From: CAYYVJ01 sp964475115
GTDB lineage: Bacteria > Bacillota > Clostridia > Lachnospirales > Lachnospiraceae
Assembly (NCBI GenBank): GCA_964475115.1
Contig: CAYYVJ010000065.1
Location: 1 to 12,606, forward strand
Direction of reading: 5' to 3'
DNA: 12,606 nucleotides
Shown: piece after piece, positions 7,901 through 12,606 of the stretch
Position numbering within the stretch: the first letter of the stretch is position 1
Layout of the letters: every line of letters starts with the position of its first letter
Program-made: the position numbers and the translations under genes
The notes under the pieces: generated by a model
Seen by the model: the letters and a program-made list of their open reading frames with translations, nothing else
What the model was told of the DNA's origin: nothing
The model's database searches: none

Positions 7901-8281
7901 TGTTTTGAAAAGGCAACGCTAGGTACAGATGAACCAGCGGGAATGATGTATTATAATGATCAACCAGCGGATATGATTTTATTTCAGGGTCTTGCCAAAT
8001 TAAAACTAGGTAAGGTTGCTGAGGCAAATGCAAGGTTTTATCGATTAATTAACTATGGGGAGCAGCATATTTTTGATGAACCTAAGATAGAATACTTTGC
8101 AGTATCCTTACCAGATTTCTTGATTTTCGAAGATAATCTAACCGTAAAAAACAAAGCTCATTGTAATTATCTAATGGCTTTAGGATATTGGGGATTAGGC
8201 AATAAGAAAAAAGCTAGGGAATATATGGATACAGTGTTAGAGTTAGAGCCTTGTCATGGGAATCATGAAATTATCGGTTGA
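5000..8281 (+). CDS. DUF5107 domain protein with long TPR C-terminus
   Basis: This 1093-residue protein has no signal peptide or membrane helix, so it is predicted cytoplasmic. Residues about 35-350 match DUF5107, a domain with a predicted galactose-mutarotase-like beta-sandwich. Conserved blocks include LPELGGRI, KPALVGLTGPWISGGIEFN, WPQHHRPTT, WWANPAVAV, and GPYIELMTGVFTDNQPDF. From about residue 470 to the end there are many tetratricopeptide repeats, for example near 504-530, 540-570, 574-636, 755-793, 947-975 and 1054-1084. These form a helical scaffold for protein or polymer binding. DUF5107-TPR proteins occur in carbohydrate-use loci, so a carbohydrate-related role is possible, but no reaction is established. 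The gene is alone between two terminators. AAAGGGG about 7 bases before the ATG is the ribosome binding site. Confidence 0.85.
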   Translation: MKKNEVLVWEEEILIPTYEVGEADKNPMFLEKRVYQGSSGKIYPYPTIDKIKDEKINKIYQAVFLENQYLKIMILPELGGRIQRAYDKTNDYDFVYYNHVIKPALVGLTGPWISGGIEFNWPQHHRPTTFSPTDYRLEKNKDGSKTILIHDVDQMYGTKGITKFTLYPDKAYIEIEGQVYNRTPYPQTFLWWANPAVAVNDHTQSVFPPDVHAVMDHGKRDVSRFPIATGVYYKHDYSEGVDISRYKNIPVPTSYMAEKSDYDFVGGYDHSLKAGILHVADHHVSPGKKQWTWGCGDFGKAWDHNLTDEDGPYIELMTGVFTDNQPDFTWLKPFEEKTFKQYFMPYKAVGEVKNASIDAVINLSAKENEVYLCAYASSYIENARIVLKNKCEIVFEKTVILSPNHTYENTLALSYLDETDLEMEVWNQNENKLLVSYAPQAIKAQKMPEPAKAADEPEEIKTNEELYLIGLHLEQYRHATYRPEDYYLEGLKRDKGDIRINNAYGSLLLRRGNIKDAETYFKIALERLTERNPNPYNSEVYYNLGLVSMYQGENKKAYDYFYKATWTNEQQEMSFYYLAALAAKENDYKRAFDHIEKSLIKNSHNVKARGLKVYILRKLGRNSEAIDFINESLKVDAFDYLSRFELILCHNVEKSELEELQKLMRNFDENSLMIARDYIEIGGYEEAVIVLKNCSEMKPMLKYYEGYCYGFIKNFEKAKEAILLAEAYSSDYCFPNKLEDIMVLEYAISTNPSGAKAYYYLGNLFYDKLQWKEATALWEKSAELDHSFPTVYRNLSLSYFNKFEKAQLAREVLEKAFSLNVKDARIFLELDQLYKRLGMGYMERLSRFEENKEVVESRDDLYIEYITLLNLSGKYKESLNLIINRKFHPWEGGEGKVPTQYTTALIGLAKEKMESEEWEKAKNYLEKALIYPENLGEGKLEGTKDNHIYYYLACVFEKLNREKEAKECFEKATLGTDEPAGMMYYNDQPADMILFQGLAKLKLGKVAEANARFYRLINYGEQHIFDEPKIEYFAVSLPDFLIFEDNLTVKNKAHCNYLMALGYWGLGNKKKAREYMDTVLELEPCHGNHEIIG

Positions 8282-8305
8282 AAATATATATATTATTGAT
8301 ATAAT
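8278..8305 (+). promoter_or_regulatory. Predicted promoter for the leader RNA ahead of the MATE gene
   Basis: TTGAAA (8278-8283, 5 of 6 matches) and TATAAT (8300-8305, perfect) are 16 bases apart. The -35 box overlaps the stop codon of the DUF5107 gene. A transcript would start near 8312 and reach the strong terminator at 8357-8417 after about 100 bases. This is one of the best consensus promoters in the window. Confidence 0.6.
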
Positions 8306-8311
8306 AGAAAC

Positions 8312-8417
8312 TAAATAAAGACGCACATTTTGCCGCCGGGTAAAATAATTGATAAGCGTTCGGGCTTCATACCGTTAGGCCATAGAAGGTATGAAGCGCC
8401 GAATGTTTTTTTGTTTT
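8312..8417 (+). ncRNA. Candidate structured leader / attenuator RNA of unknown class
   Basis: Between a good promoter and a terminator lie about 45 bases of leader containing a hairpin ATTTTGCC-GCCG-GGTAAAAT (8327-8346, one G-U pair), then the terminator. AGAGGAAA (8418-8425), a plausible Shine-Dalgarno, starts right after the terminator T tract and 7 bases before the assembly gap. The MATE start codon would therefore fall at the gap edge. Promoter, leader, terminator and then ribosome site is the layout of a transcription-attenuation element. I do not recognise a known riboswitch consensus. It could instead be only the terminator of the DUF5107 gene. Confidence 0.4.
8357..8417 (+). terminator. 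Strong Rho-independent terminator between DUF5107 gene and MATE gene
   Basis: CGTTCGGGCTTCATACC (8357-8373) pairs with GGTATGAAGCGCCGAATG (8388-8405), giving about 17 pairs with one bulged C and one G-U pair, around a 14-base loop. It is followed by TTTTTTTGTTTT (8406-8417). The ATG inside its 3' arm (8391) is not a real gene start. Confidence 0.9.
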
Positions 8418-8425
8418 AGAGGAAA
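8418..8425 (+). promoter_or_regulatory. Probable ribosome binding site of the MATE gene, at the gap edge
   Basis: AGAGGAAA directly follows the terminator T tract, and six known bases follow it before the N run. If used, the start codon would lie at or just inside the gap, which fits a gene whose C-terminal part emerges on the other side. The assignment depends on how large the gap really is. Confidence 0.4.
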
Positions 8426-8431
8426 GCTATT

Positions 8432-8531
8432 NNNNNNNNNNNNNNNNNNNNNNNNNNNNNNNNNNNNNNNNNNNNNNNNNNNNNNNNNNNNNNNNNNNNN
8501 NNNNNNNNNNNNNNNNNNNNNNNNNNNNNNN
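8432..8531. other. Assembly gap (100 N)
   Basis: Exactly 100 N, the conventional placeholder for a scaffold gap of unknown length. The MATE gene after it has only about 106 of the roughly 450 residues normal for the family. About 1 kb is therefore probably missing, assuming nothing else lies in the gap. Confidence 0.97.
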
Positions 8532-8852
8532 GTATCTATATTTAATGGCGAAGGAAATCAGACATTAACTAATATGGGTGTGCATGGTTTGCGTTTATAT
8601 TTTCTTGCTTTTTTCTTTATGGGATTTAATATAATAACAACGGTATATTTTAGTTCTGTGGATAAGCCTTTGAAGTCCTTTATGATATCCATACTAAGAG
8701 GACTTATTATAATTATTCCGTTTATATTTTTACTTGCATTTTTATTTGACATGGCAGGAGTATGGCTTTCTTTAGCTGTAACAGAGAGTATTGTCATGGC
8801 AGTTGCAATAAAGTTTTTATCTAAAAAAGGAGGGTGTATACATTTTATGTAA
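8532..8852 (+). CDS. MATE family efflux transporter, C-terminal part only (N-terminus in gap)
   Basis: The reading frame is open from the gap to TAA at 8850-8852, giving 106 residues. It contains three hydrophobic segments: LRLYFLAFFFMGFNIITTVY, then a long stretch after SFMISILRG, then VWLSLAVTESIVMAVAIKF. The patterns of an F-MG-N near the start of one helix, S-LRG-I-I-P in the next and AGVWLS-A-TE in the last match the closing helices of MATE (MepA/NorM-like) drug/sodium or proton antiporters. The truncation is due to missing sequence, not a proven mutation. The TAA is inside a terminator stem. A frame that starts at 8391 and runs through the N run is an artefact. Confidence 0.8.
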   Translation, partial: VSIFNGEGNQTLTNMGVHGLRLYFLAFFFMGFNIITTVYFSSVDKPLKSFMISILRGLIIIIPFIFLLAFLFDMAGVWLSLAVTESIVMAVAIKFLSKKGGCIHFM

Positions 8853-8865
8853 CACCTCTTTTTTT
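8828..8865 (+). terminator. Rho-independent terminator after the MATE gene
   Basis: GGTGT plus TACAT on the 5' side pairs with ATGTA plus ACACC on the 3' side, with a bulged A and a TTT loop, followed by CTC and seven T (8859-8865). The stop codon of the MATE gene (8850-8852) lies within the 3' arm, so the terminator overlaps the coding end. Confidence 0.8.
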
Positions 8866-8922
8866 ACCTCTAAAACTATGATAAAATGAAAACACAAAAT
8901 ATAAATGAGGGGGAATTAAAAA

Positions 8923-9744
8923 ATGGATTCAATGATTCAAATTCCAGAAAAAGCGATTATATTTATGGGGATTTCCGCTGCCTTATGTCTTTTTACACCA
9001 ATTATTTTAGCGGTTCTAGTAAAGCTAAAAACAAAAGCAAGCATAATACCAACATTAACAGGAGCACTTATTTTTATAGTATTTGCACTGGTTTTAGAGC
9101 AAATTTTTCACTTGATCTTTATAATCATAGATTCGCCAGTTAGCCGTTTCATTAAAAGTTATCCGGTAGCATATGGAATATATGGTGGTTTGGCAGCAGG
9201 CCTATTTGAAGAAACGGGTAGATGGGTAGCATTTGCATTTTTGCTAAAAAAACATAAGAATAAAATAAGCTCAATTATGTATGGTATAGGCCATGGAGGC
9301 ATAGAAGCAATGCTCATTGGAGGAGTATCATTATTGAGTACGATGTTAACTTCTATTACAATAAATGCAGTAGGGATAGATAGCTTTCTTCAATCATTAC
9401 CAGAAGCATCAAGAGCAACGATGCAAGCAACTTATGAAGGGTTACTTAAGAATCCAAATCATATGTATTTAATTGCTTATGGTGAAAGAATTTCTGCTAT
9501 TATTTTGCATATTTCACTTTCTGTATTAGTTTTTACAGCAGTAAGAAATAGAAAGAAGAGATACTTATTCCCATTAGCAATTTTTTTACATGCCTTTGTA
9601 AACTTTTTTGCGGGATTATTCCAGGCAGGAGTCTTAAAAAATGTGTATTTATTAGAGATACTCATTTTACTATATTCATTGGCAGTAGCCTACTTTGCTT
9701 ACAGGATTTATGATGAATTGGAGACGGAAAATGAAAGCGATTAA
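8923..9744 (+). CDS. YhfC family intramembrane glutamic endopeptidase-like protein
   Basis: A 273-residue multi-pass membrane protein of the YhfC family (after B. subtilis YhfC), related to CAAX/Rce1-like (ABI) intramembrane proteases. Likely active-site motifs are EETGR (Glu96, Glu97, Arg100), GHGGIEA (His124, Glu128) and HAFVN (His223, Asn227), all in or near hydrophobic helices. About seven to eight membrane segments are visible, including 13-33, 44-66, 83-107, 188-206, 213-235 and 240-261. Substrate and role are unknown; relatives act in prenyl-protein processing or bacteriocin self-protection. GAGGGGG (8907-8913) is 9 bases before the ATG. Its own promoter is not clear; TATGAT at 8877-8882 lacks a good -35. 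Its stop overlaps the preserved start of a decayed ABC ATPase gene, so it was once the first gene of a three-gene operon. Confidence 0.87.
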   Translation: MDSMIQIPEKAIIFMGISAALCLFTPIILAVLVKLKTKASIIPTLTGALIFIVFALVLEQIFHLIFIIIDSPVSRFIKSYPVAYGIYGGLAAGLFEETGRWVAFAFLLKKHKNKISSIMYGIGHGGIEAMLIGGVSLLSTMLTSITINAVGIDSFLQSLPEASRATMQATYEGLLKNPNHMYLIAYGERISAIILHISLSVLVFTAVRNRKKRYLFPLAIFLHAFVNFFAGLFQAGVLKNVYLLEILILLYSLAVAYFAYRIYDELETENESD

Positions 9745-9848
9745 AATTCATAACTTATATGTCCGTAAATGAGCCTAGTTTGGAAGAAATCTTCATGCAT
9801 TTCTACGAAAAAGGAGATGCTGGAATAGAAGGGGAGGCAGAACTGTGA
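9731..9848 (+). pseudogene. Remnant of an ABC exporter ATP-binding protein gene (large internal deletion)
   Basis: ATG at 9731, overlapping the YhfC stop (9742-9744), begins MKAIKIHNLYVRK, a typical N-terminus of an ABC ATPase, and then hits TGA at 9770. In another frame from 9768, NEPSLEEIFMHFYEKGD reads as the classic C-terminal tail of ABC-2 type exporter ATPases, ending at TGA 9846-9848. The 5' codons are thus joined to the last about 27 codons with Walker A, signature and Walker B all lost and the frame shifted at the join (near 9765-9770). Only about 120 of the roughly 700-900 usual bases remain. Family assignment from the two ends is by pattern recognition; no function can remain. Confidence 0.72.
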
Positions 9849-10002
9849 CCATTGCCATAGGTGAAGACTTAGAGATGAAAGAACTTCTTCTATATCATTT
9901 TGCTCAAATTATTATGCAGTTAAAGATTGGCTATATATGTTTTGGAATATCAGCTTACTAATAGGCTACATAAAGTATATAAAAAAAGATATTGTTGCAT
10001 GA
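9845..10002 (+). pseudogene. Remnant of the partner ABC-2 exporter permease gene (deletions and frameshift)
   Basis: GTG at 9845 overlaps the TGA of the preceding remnant (GTGA), with GGGGAGG (9831-9837) as ribosome site: a normal coupled start. The frame runs 38 codons to TAA at 9959-9961 and includes KELLLYHFAQIIMQL and IGYICFGISAY, which look like an internal permease segment. In another frame, ISLLIGYIKYIKKDIVA ends at TGA 10000-10002, a typical last helix plus basic tail of an ABC-2 permease. The likely explanation is a gene reduced by internal deletion to start, middle scrap and end. A terminator still follows. The permease identity is less certain than that of the ATPase remnant. Confidence 0.6.
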
Positions 10003-10024
10003 TAATGCCATCTATTAAAAAAAT

Positions 10025-10077
10025 AGAGTTTGCTAAAGAGTTTGTATTTCTAAATTCTTTAAAGGCTCTCTTTTTTT
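10025..10077 (+). terminator. Rho-independent terminator after the decayed ABC genes
   Basis: The 19 bases at 10025-10043 (AGAGTTTGCTAAAGAGTTT) pair with AAATTCTTTAAAGGCTCT (10052-10069) with G-U pairs, one bulge and one mismatch, around an 8-base loop. Seven T follow at 10071-10077. It would have ended the YhfC-ABC operon and now ends the YhfC transcript. Confidence 0.75.
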
Positions 10078-10106
10078 ATTAATAGGAAAGCTTATTTAGT
10101 GATAAA

Positions 10107-10138
10107 GTCACAGATAAAAGTAAAAAAACTGCTATAAT
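10107..10138 (+). promoter_or_regulatory. Predicted extended -10 promoter of the sulfur/redox operon
   Basis: TGC-TATAAT at 10130-10138 is a perfect extended -10 element, 54 bases before the rhodanese ATG. The best upstream candidate, GTCACA (10107-10112), is 20 bases away, which is longer than ideal, but extended -10 promoters tolerate poor -35 boxes. A 9-bp inverted repeat, AGCTTATTT (10089-10097) / AAATAAGCT (10163-10171), flanks it. Confidence 0.55.
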
Positions 10139-10192
10139 ATAAATTAATACAAATAATAATGCAAATAAGCTAATACAAGTAGGAGGAAAATC

Positions 10193-10510
10193 ATGTTTGG
10201 ATTTAGAAAAAATAACGATAAAGTGCTTCATGTAAATGATATAGATAGTTTAATTAATAAAATAAAATTAATTGATATTAGGGAGCCATATGAATACCAA
10301 AGTGGAAGTATAAAAAGTGCTAAAAATATACCAATGGGGAATCTTTTAAATGAACCTAAGAAATACCTAAATATGGAGGATACTTATTATATTATATGTC
10401 AATCTGGAGCAAGAAGTTCAAGGGCTTGTAGTATACTTACAAAACAAGGTTTTGATGTAATTAATGTTTCGGGTGGAGTAGGTTCTTACGTAGGTACAAG
10501 GAGGCAATGA
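10193..10510 (+). CDS. Single-domain rhodanese (sulfurtransferase)
   Basis: A 105-residue cytoplasmic rhodanese-like protein. IDIREPYEY (residues 27-35) and the active-site loop CQSGARS with Cys69 are present. Cys69 would carry a persulfide during sulfur transfer. The Cys-Gln-Ser-Gly-Ala-Arg-Ser loop is the six-residue type seen in thiosulfate or persulfide sulfurtransferases (GlpE/PspE-like) rather than the longer loop of Cdc25 phosphatases. AGGAGG (10181-10186) supports the ATG. Its stop overlaps the first in-frame ATG of the reductase gene (ATGA), so the products should be made together. The C-terminal helix end is short and basic (GTRRQ). It probably supplies or accepts sulfane sulfur for the neighbouring reductase. 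Confidence 0.92.
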   Translation: MFGFRKNNDKVLHVNDIDSLINKIKLIDIREPYEYQSGSIKSAKNIPMGNLLNEPKKYLNMEDTYYIICQSGARSSRACSILTKQGFDVINVSGGVGSYVGTRRQ

Positions 10511-10512
10511 AA

Positions 10513-12213
10513 ATGGGTCGTAAAATAATAATTGTAGGCGGAGTAGCAGGCGGAGCTTCTGCAGCAGCCAGGTTAAGAAGAAATAGCGAAGAGGATCAAA
10601 TTATAATGTTTGAAAGGGGACCGCATGTATCCTTTTCCAATTGTTCCCTTCCTTATCATTTGAGTGGAGTTATTAAAGAGGCAGAGGATTTGGTTTTGAT
10701 GAATCCGGAGTTGTTTTTAAAGCAATATAATATAGATGCAAGAGTGAATCAAGAAGTTTTGTCTATTAATAAAGATAAAAAAACGGTTACTGTTAAGAAC
10801 TTATTAAAGGATGAAGAGTATATAGAAACTTATGATAAATTAATCTTATCACCAGGTGCATTTCCTATTCTTCCCAATATTCCTGGAATAGAAGATGTGA
10901 ATCTATATACGGTTAGAAATGTTGTGGATATTGATAAACTTAATAAAAGCATACAGCGGGATTCAGTTACTAATATTGTAGTGATTGGTGGTGGATATAT
11001 AGGTGTTGAAGTAGCAGAGAACATAAGAAAAGCTGGATATCAAGTTTCTTTAATAGAAGCTAGCAATCAAATTTTAAAACCATTTGATTATGATATGGTT
11101 CAAATCTTTCATAAGGAAATCTATGATAATCAGATAAATCTGATCGTAGGAGATAAGGTGCAGAAGTTTGAGAAAAACAAAGTAATCTTATCTTCGGGTA
11201 AAGAAATAAAAGCAGATGTTGTTGTAATGGCAATTGGTGTATTACCGGATATACATCTTGCTAAAGAAGTCGGATTAGAGATCGGTGAAACAGGTGCCAT
11301 AAAAGTAAATAAAAATTATCAAACAAGTGATTCAGATATTTACGCAGTAGGTGATGCTGTAGAAGTCTATAACAGTCTATCAGGCACTATGACTAAATTA
11401 TCTCTAGCGGGACCTGCTTTAAAGCAAGCTAGAACAGTGGCAGATCATATTAATAATAAAAATACTACAAATAAAGGTTATATAGCTTCTTCAGCGATTC
11501 AGATATTTGAATACAATGGAGCGTCAACTGGACTTAATGAATCCTTAATAGAAGCATTGGATTTAAAAATCAAGTATGATGTAGTAAGGATTATTCTTTC
11601 TGATAAAGTTGGGCTTATGCCTGATGCATCCCCCATGCATTTCAAACTACTCTATGAAGTTCCAACAGGAAGAGTACTTGGCGCCCAAGCGATTGGAAAA
11701 GGTGATGTTACAAAAAGGATTGATATTATAGCTACAGTAATTAAGTTTGGAGGGACATTAGAAGATTTAAAGGATTTAGAATTATCTTATGCACCACCCT
11801 TTTCTACAGCAAAAGATATAACTAACTATGCTGGATACGTAGGTTCTAATCTGCTAAATGGAGATTATAAGCAAATACACGTAGATAAGGTTAGAGAACT
11901 TGTAGAGAACAACAGCTTTATATTAGATGTAAGGGAAACTTATGAGTATGAATTTGGACATATAAAGGGAGCGATGAATATACCTTTAAGTGAAATTCGT
12001 GAAAGAATAAATGAAATCCCTAAGGATAAGCCAATCTACATTCATTGTAGATCAGGGCAACGAAGCTATAATGCAGCCTTACTTCTTCAGCATCTAGGAT
12101 ATGAAGATGTGTATAATATAGCGGGAAGTTATTTGGGATTATCTTATTTTGAGTACTTTAACGATAAGACTTTGAATAGAGAAAGTATTATGACAGAATA
12201 TAATTTTAATTAG
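10513..12213 (+). CDS. cdr: CoA-disulfide / persulfide reductase with C-terminal rhodanese domain (CoADR-RHD)
   Basis: A flavoprotein of the pyridine-nucleotide disulfide oxidoreductase class, about 566 residues. An N-terminal FAD-binding GGVAGGASAAARLRR leads to the single redox cysteine in SFSNCSLPYHLSG, as in CoA-disulfide reductases. The NAD(P) fold GGGYIGVEVAE ends strand two with an acidic IEAS, which favours NADH. A second FAD motif, VGDAVEV, follows, then the dimerisation domain with YAPPFSTAKD. The C-terminal 110 residues are a rhodanese domain with LDVRETYEYEFGHI and CRSGQRS (catalytic Cys at about residue 512). Fused enzymes (Bacillus CoADR-RHD, Shewanella Npsr) reduce CoA persulfides or polysulfide, releasing sulfide. 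Two in-frame ATGs exist (10507 and 10513); AGGAGG ends at 10504, so 10513 with an 8-base spacer is preferred. Confidence 0.92.
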   Translation: MGRKIIIVGGVAGGASAAARLRRNSEEDQIIMFERGPHVSFSNCSLPYHLSGVIKEAEDLVLMNPELFLKQYNIDARVNQEVLSINKDKKTVTVKNLLKDEEYIETYDKLILSPGAFPILPNIPGIEDVNLYTVRNVVDIDKLNKSIQRDSVTNIVVIGGGYIGVEVAENIRKAGYQVSLIEASNQILKPFDYDMVQIFHKEIYDNQINLIVGDKVQKFEKNKVILSSGKEIKADVVVMAIGVLPDIHLAKEVGLEIGETGAIKVNKNYQTSDSDIYAVGDAVEVYNSLSGTMTKLSLAGPALKQARTVADHINNKNTTNKGYIASSAIQIFEYNGASTGLNESLIEALDLKIKYDVVRIILSDKVGLMPDASPMHFKLLYEVPTGRVLGAQAIGKGDVTKRIDIIATVIKFGGTLEDLKDLELSYAPPFSTAKDITNYAGYVGSNLLNGDYKQIHVDKVRELVENNSFILDVRETYEYEFGHIKGAMNIPLSEIRERINEIPKDKPIYIHCRSGQRSYNAALLLQHLGYEDVYNIAGSYLGLSYFEYFNDKTLNRESIMTEYNFN

Positions 12214-12251
12214 AAACAGTAAATAATAAAAAGTGAGAAAGGAGAATGAAA

Positions 12252-12563
12252 ATGAGCGTAGTTAAGATAACCAAGGAAAATTTTGAACATGAGGTAATGA
12301 AATCAGATAAGCCTGTATTATTGGATTTTTGGGCATCTTGGTGTGGACCATGTAAAATGGTATCCCCAATTATTGATGAAGTAGCACTTGAGACTTTAGA
12401 GGTAGCTAAAGTAGGTAAGGTAAATATAGATGAAGAGCAAGAGTTGGCAAAAGCTTTTAAGGTTATGAGTATTCCTACTCTTGTCGTAGTAAAAGATGGT
12501 AAAGTTACTGAAAGTTCAATTGGAGTAAAACCAAAACATGCGATATTATCGATGATACAATAG
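12252..12563 (+). CDS. trxA: Thioredoxin
   Basis: A classic small thioredoxin of about 103 residues with the active site WASWCGPCKM (Cys33 and Cys36 if counted from the upstream ATG) and the cis-proline segment MSIPTLVV. The buried Asp of DFWA is also present. It reduces disulfides or persulfides in cytosolic proteins. In-frame ATGs lie at 12246 and 12252; AAAGGAG ends at 12244, so only the second has a normal 7-base spacer and is preferred. It follows the reductase gene by about 35 bases with no terminator, and probably recycles the rhodanese cysteines or reduces protein persulfides. No thioredoxin reductase is seen here. The last 43 bases of the window show no feature. Confidence 0.93.
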   Translation: MSVVKITKENFEHEVMKSDKPVLLDFWASWCGPCKMVSPIIDEVALETLEVAKVGKVNIDEEQELAKAFKVMSIPTLVVVKDGKVTESSIGVKPKHAILSMIQ

Positions 12564-12606
12564 AAATGATAGATATGAACGTAAAAAGTTAAAAGAACTC
12601 TTATAT

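Noticed and set aside
8321..8346. GCCGCCGGGT and ACGCACA motifs suggesting a ZTP (pfl) or c-di-GMP-I riboswitch
   Set aside because: The ZTP core would need CCGCCTGGGC-like sequence plus the upstream GGG-CGUG domain, which is absent. The c-di-GMP-I core (CAGGGCAAA and its tetraloop receptor) is also absent. Only short chance matches.
8330..8419. TTG-initiated 29-codon frame as a leader peptide for ribosome-mediated attenuation
   Set aside because: No Shine-Dalgarno precedes it and it reads through the whole terminator, which would not fit the usual leader-peptide design.
8391..8852. Open frame beginning MKRRMFFCF and running through the N run into the MATE end
   Set aside because: Its ATG lies in the 3' arm of a strong terminator, has no ribosome site, and the join is made only by placeholder N of arbitrary length. 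The true start is hidden in the gap.
8886..9143. 85-codon + strand frame overlapping the start of the YhfC gene
   Set aside because: It is out of frame with a well-supported membrane protease gene, has low-complexity polar sequence, and lacks a good ribosome site.
1..12606. CRISPR array, transposase, phage attachment or integrase signals
   Set aside because: No regularly spaced direct repeats and no transposase or integrase coding sequence are visible. The tRNA 3' end at 58 has no neighbouring integrase or obvious duplicated segment in the window.

Overview
The window looks like a scaffold from a low-GC, anaerobic Firmicute, most likely of the class Clostridia. The DNA is strongly A+T-rich, ribosome binding sites are strong AGGAGG types, Rho-independent terminators are common, and the gene families seen (lipoprotein-based amino-acid ABC transporter, UPF0303, YhfC-type protease, CoA-disulfide reductase fused to rhodanese) fit that group. 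The species cannot be named. All supported genes are on the + strand. A run of exactly 100 N (8432-8531) is an assembly gap, and it cuts one gene.

Layout. Positions 1-110 hold the 3' part of a tRNA-Arg(UCU) and its terminator. A promoter near 121-149 then reads through a 136-bp palindromic element (169-304) into a six-gene operon (327-4845). This encodes a polar-amino-acid ABC importer (binding lipoprotein, permease, ATPase), a cytoplasmic papain-like C39-type protein, an M20 (PepT-like) metallopeptidase and a UPF0303 protein. The set reads as uptake plus intracellular hydrolysis of a small amino-acid derivative or peptide, but the substrate is unknown. A terminator closes it at 4861-4890.

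Positions 4947-8281 hold a monocistronic gene for a 1093-residue protein with an N-terminal DUF5107 domain and a long TPR C-terminus. Next comes a compact unit at 8278-8425 with promoter, short leader, hairpin, strong terminator and then a Shine-Dalgarno sequence at the edge of the gap. After the gap is the C-terminal end of a MATE efflux transporter. This arrangement resembles a transcription-attenuated or riboswitch-type leader of an efflux pump.

Positions 8923-9744 encode a YhfC-family intramembrane glutamic protease. It is followed, with stop/start overlaps still preserved, by the collapsed remains of two ABC exporter genes (9731-10002). Their first codons, internal fragments and last codons can still be read, but the bodies have been deleted. 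A terminator follows at 10025-10077.

The last part (10107-12563) is a sulfur/redox operon: a single-domain rhodanese, a CoA-disulfide (persulfide) reductase with a C-terminal rhodanese domain, and a thioredoxin. Together they could pass sulfane sulfur from one protein to the next and reduce it with NAD(P)H and thiols.

The most noteworthy items are the remnant ABC exporter beside the intact YhfC protease, the unclassified leader before the MATE gene, the palindromic element inside the 5' UTR of the transporter operon, and the linkage of an orphan C39-like protein with an amino-acid importer and an M20 peptidase.
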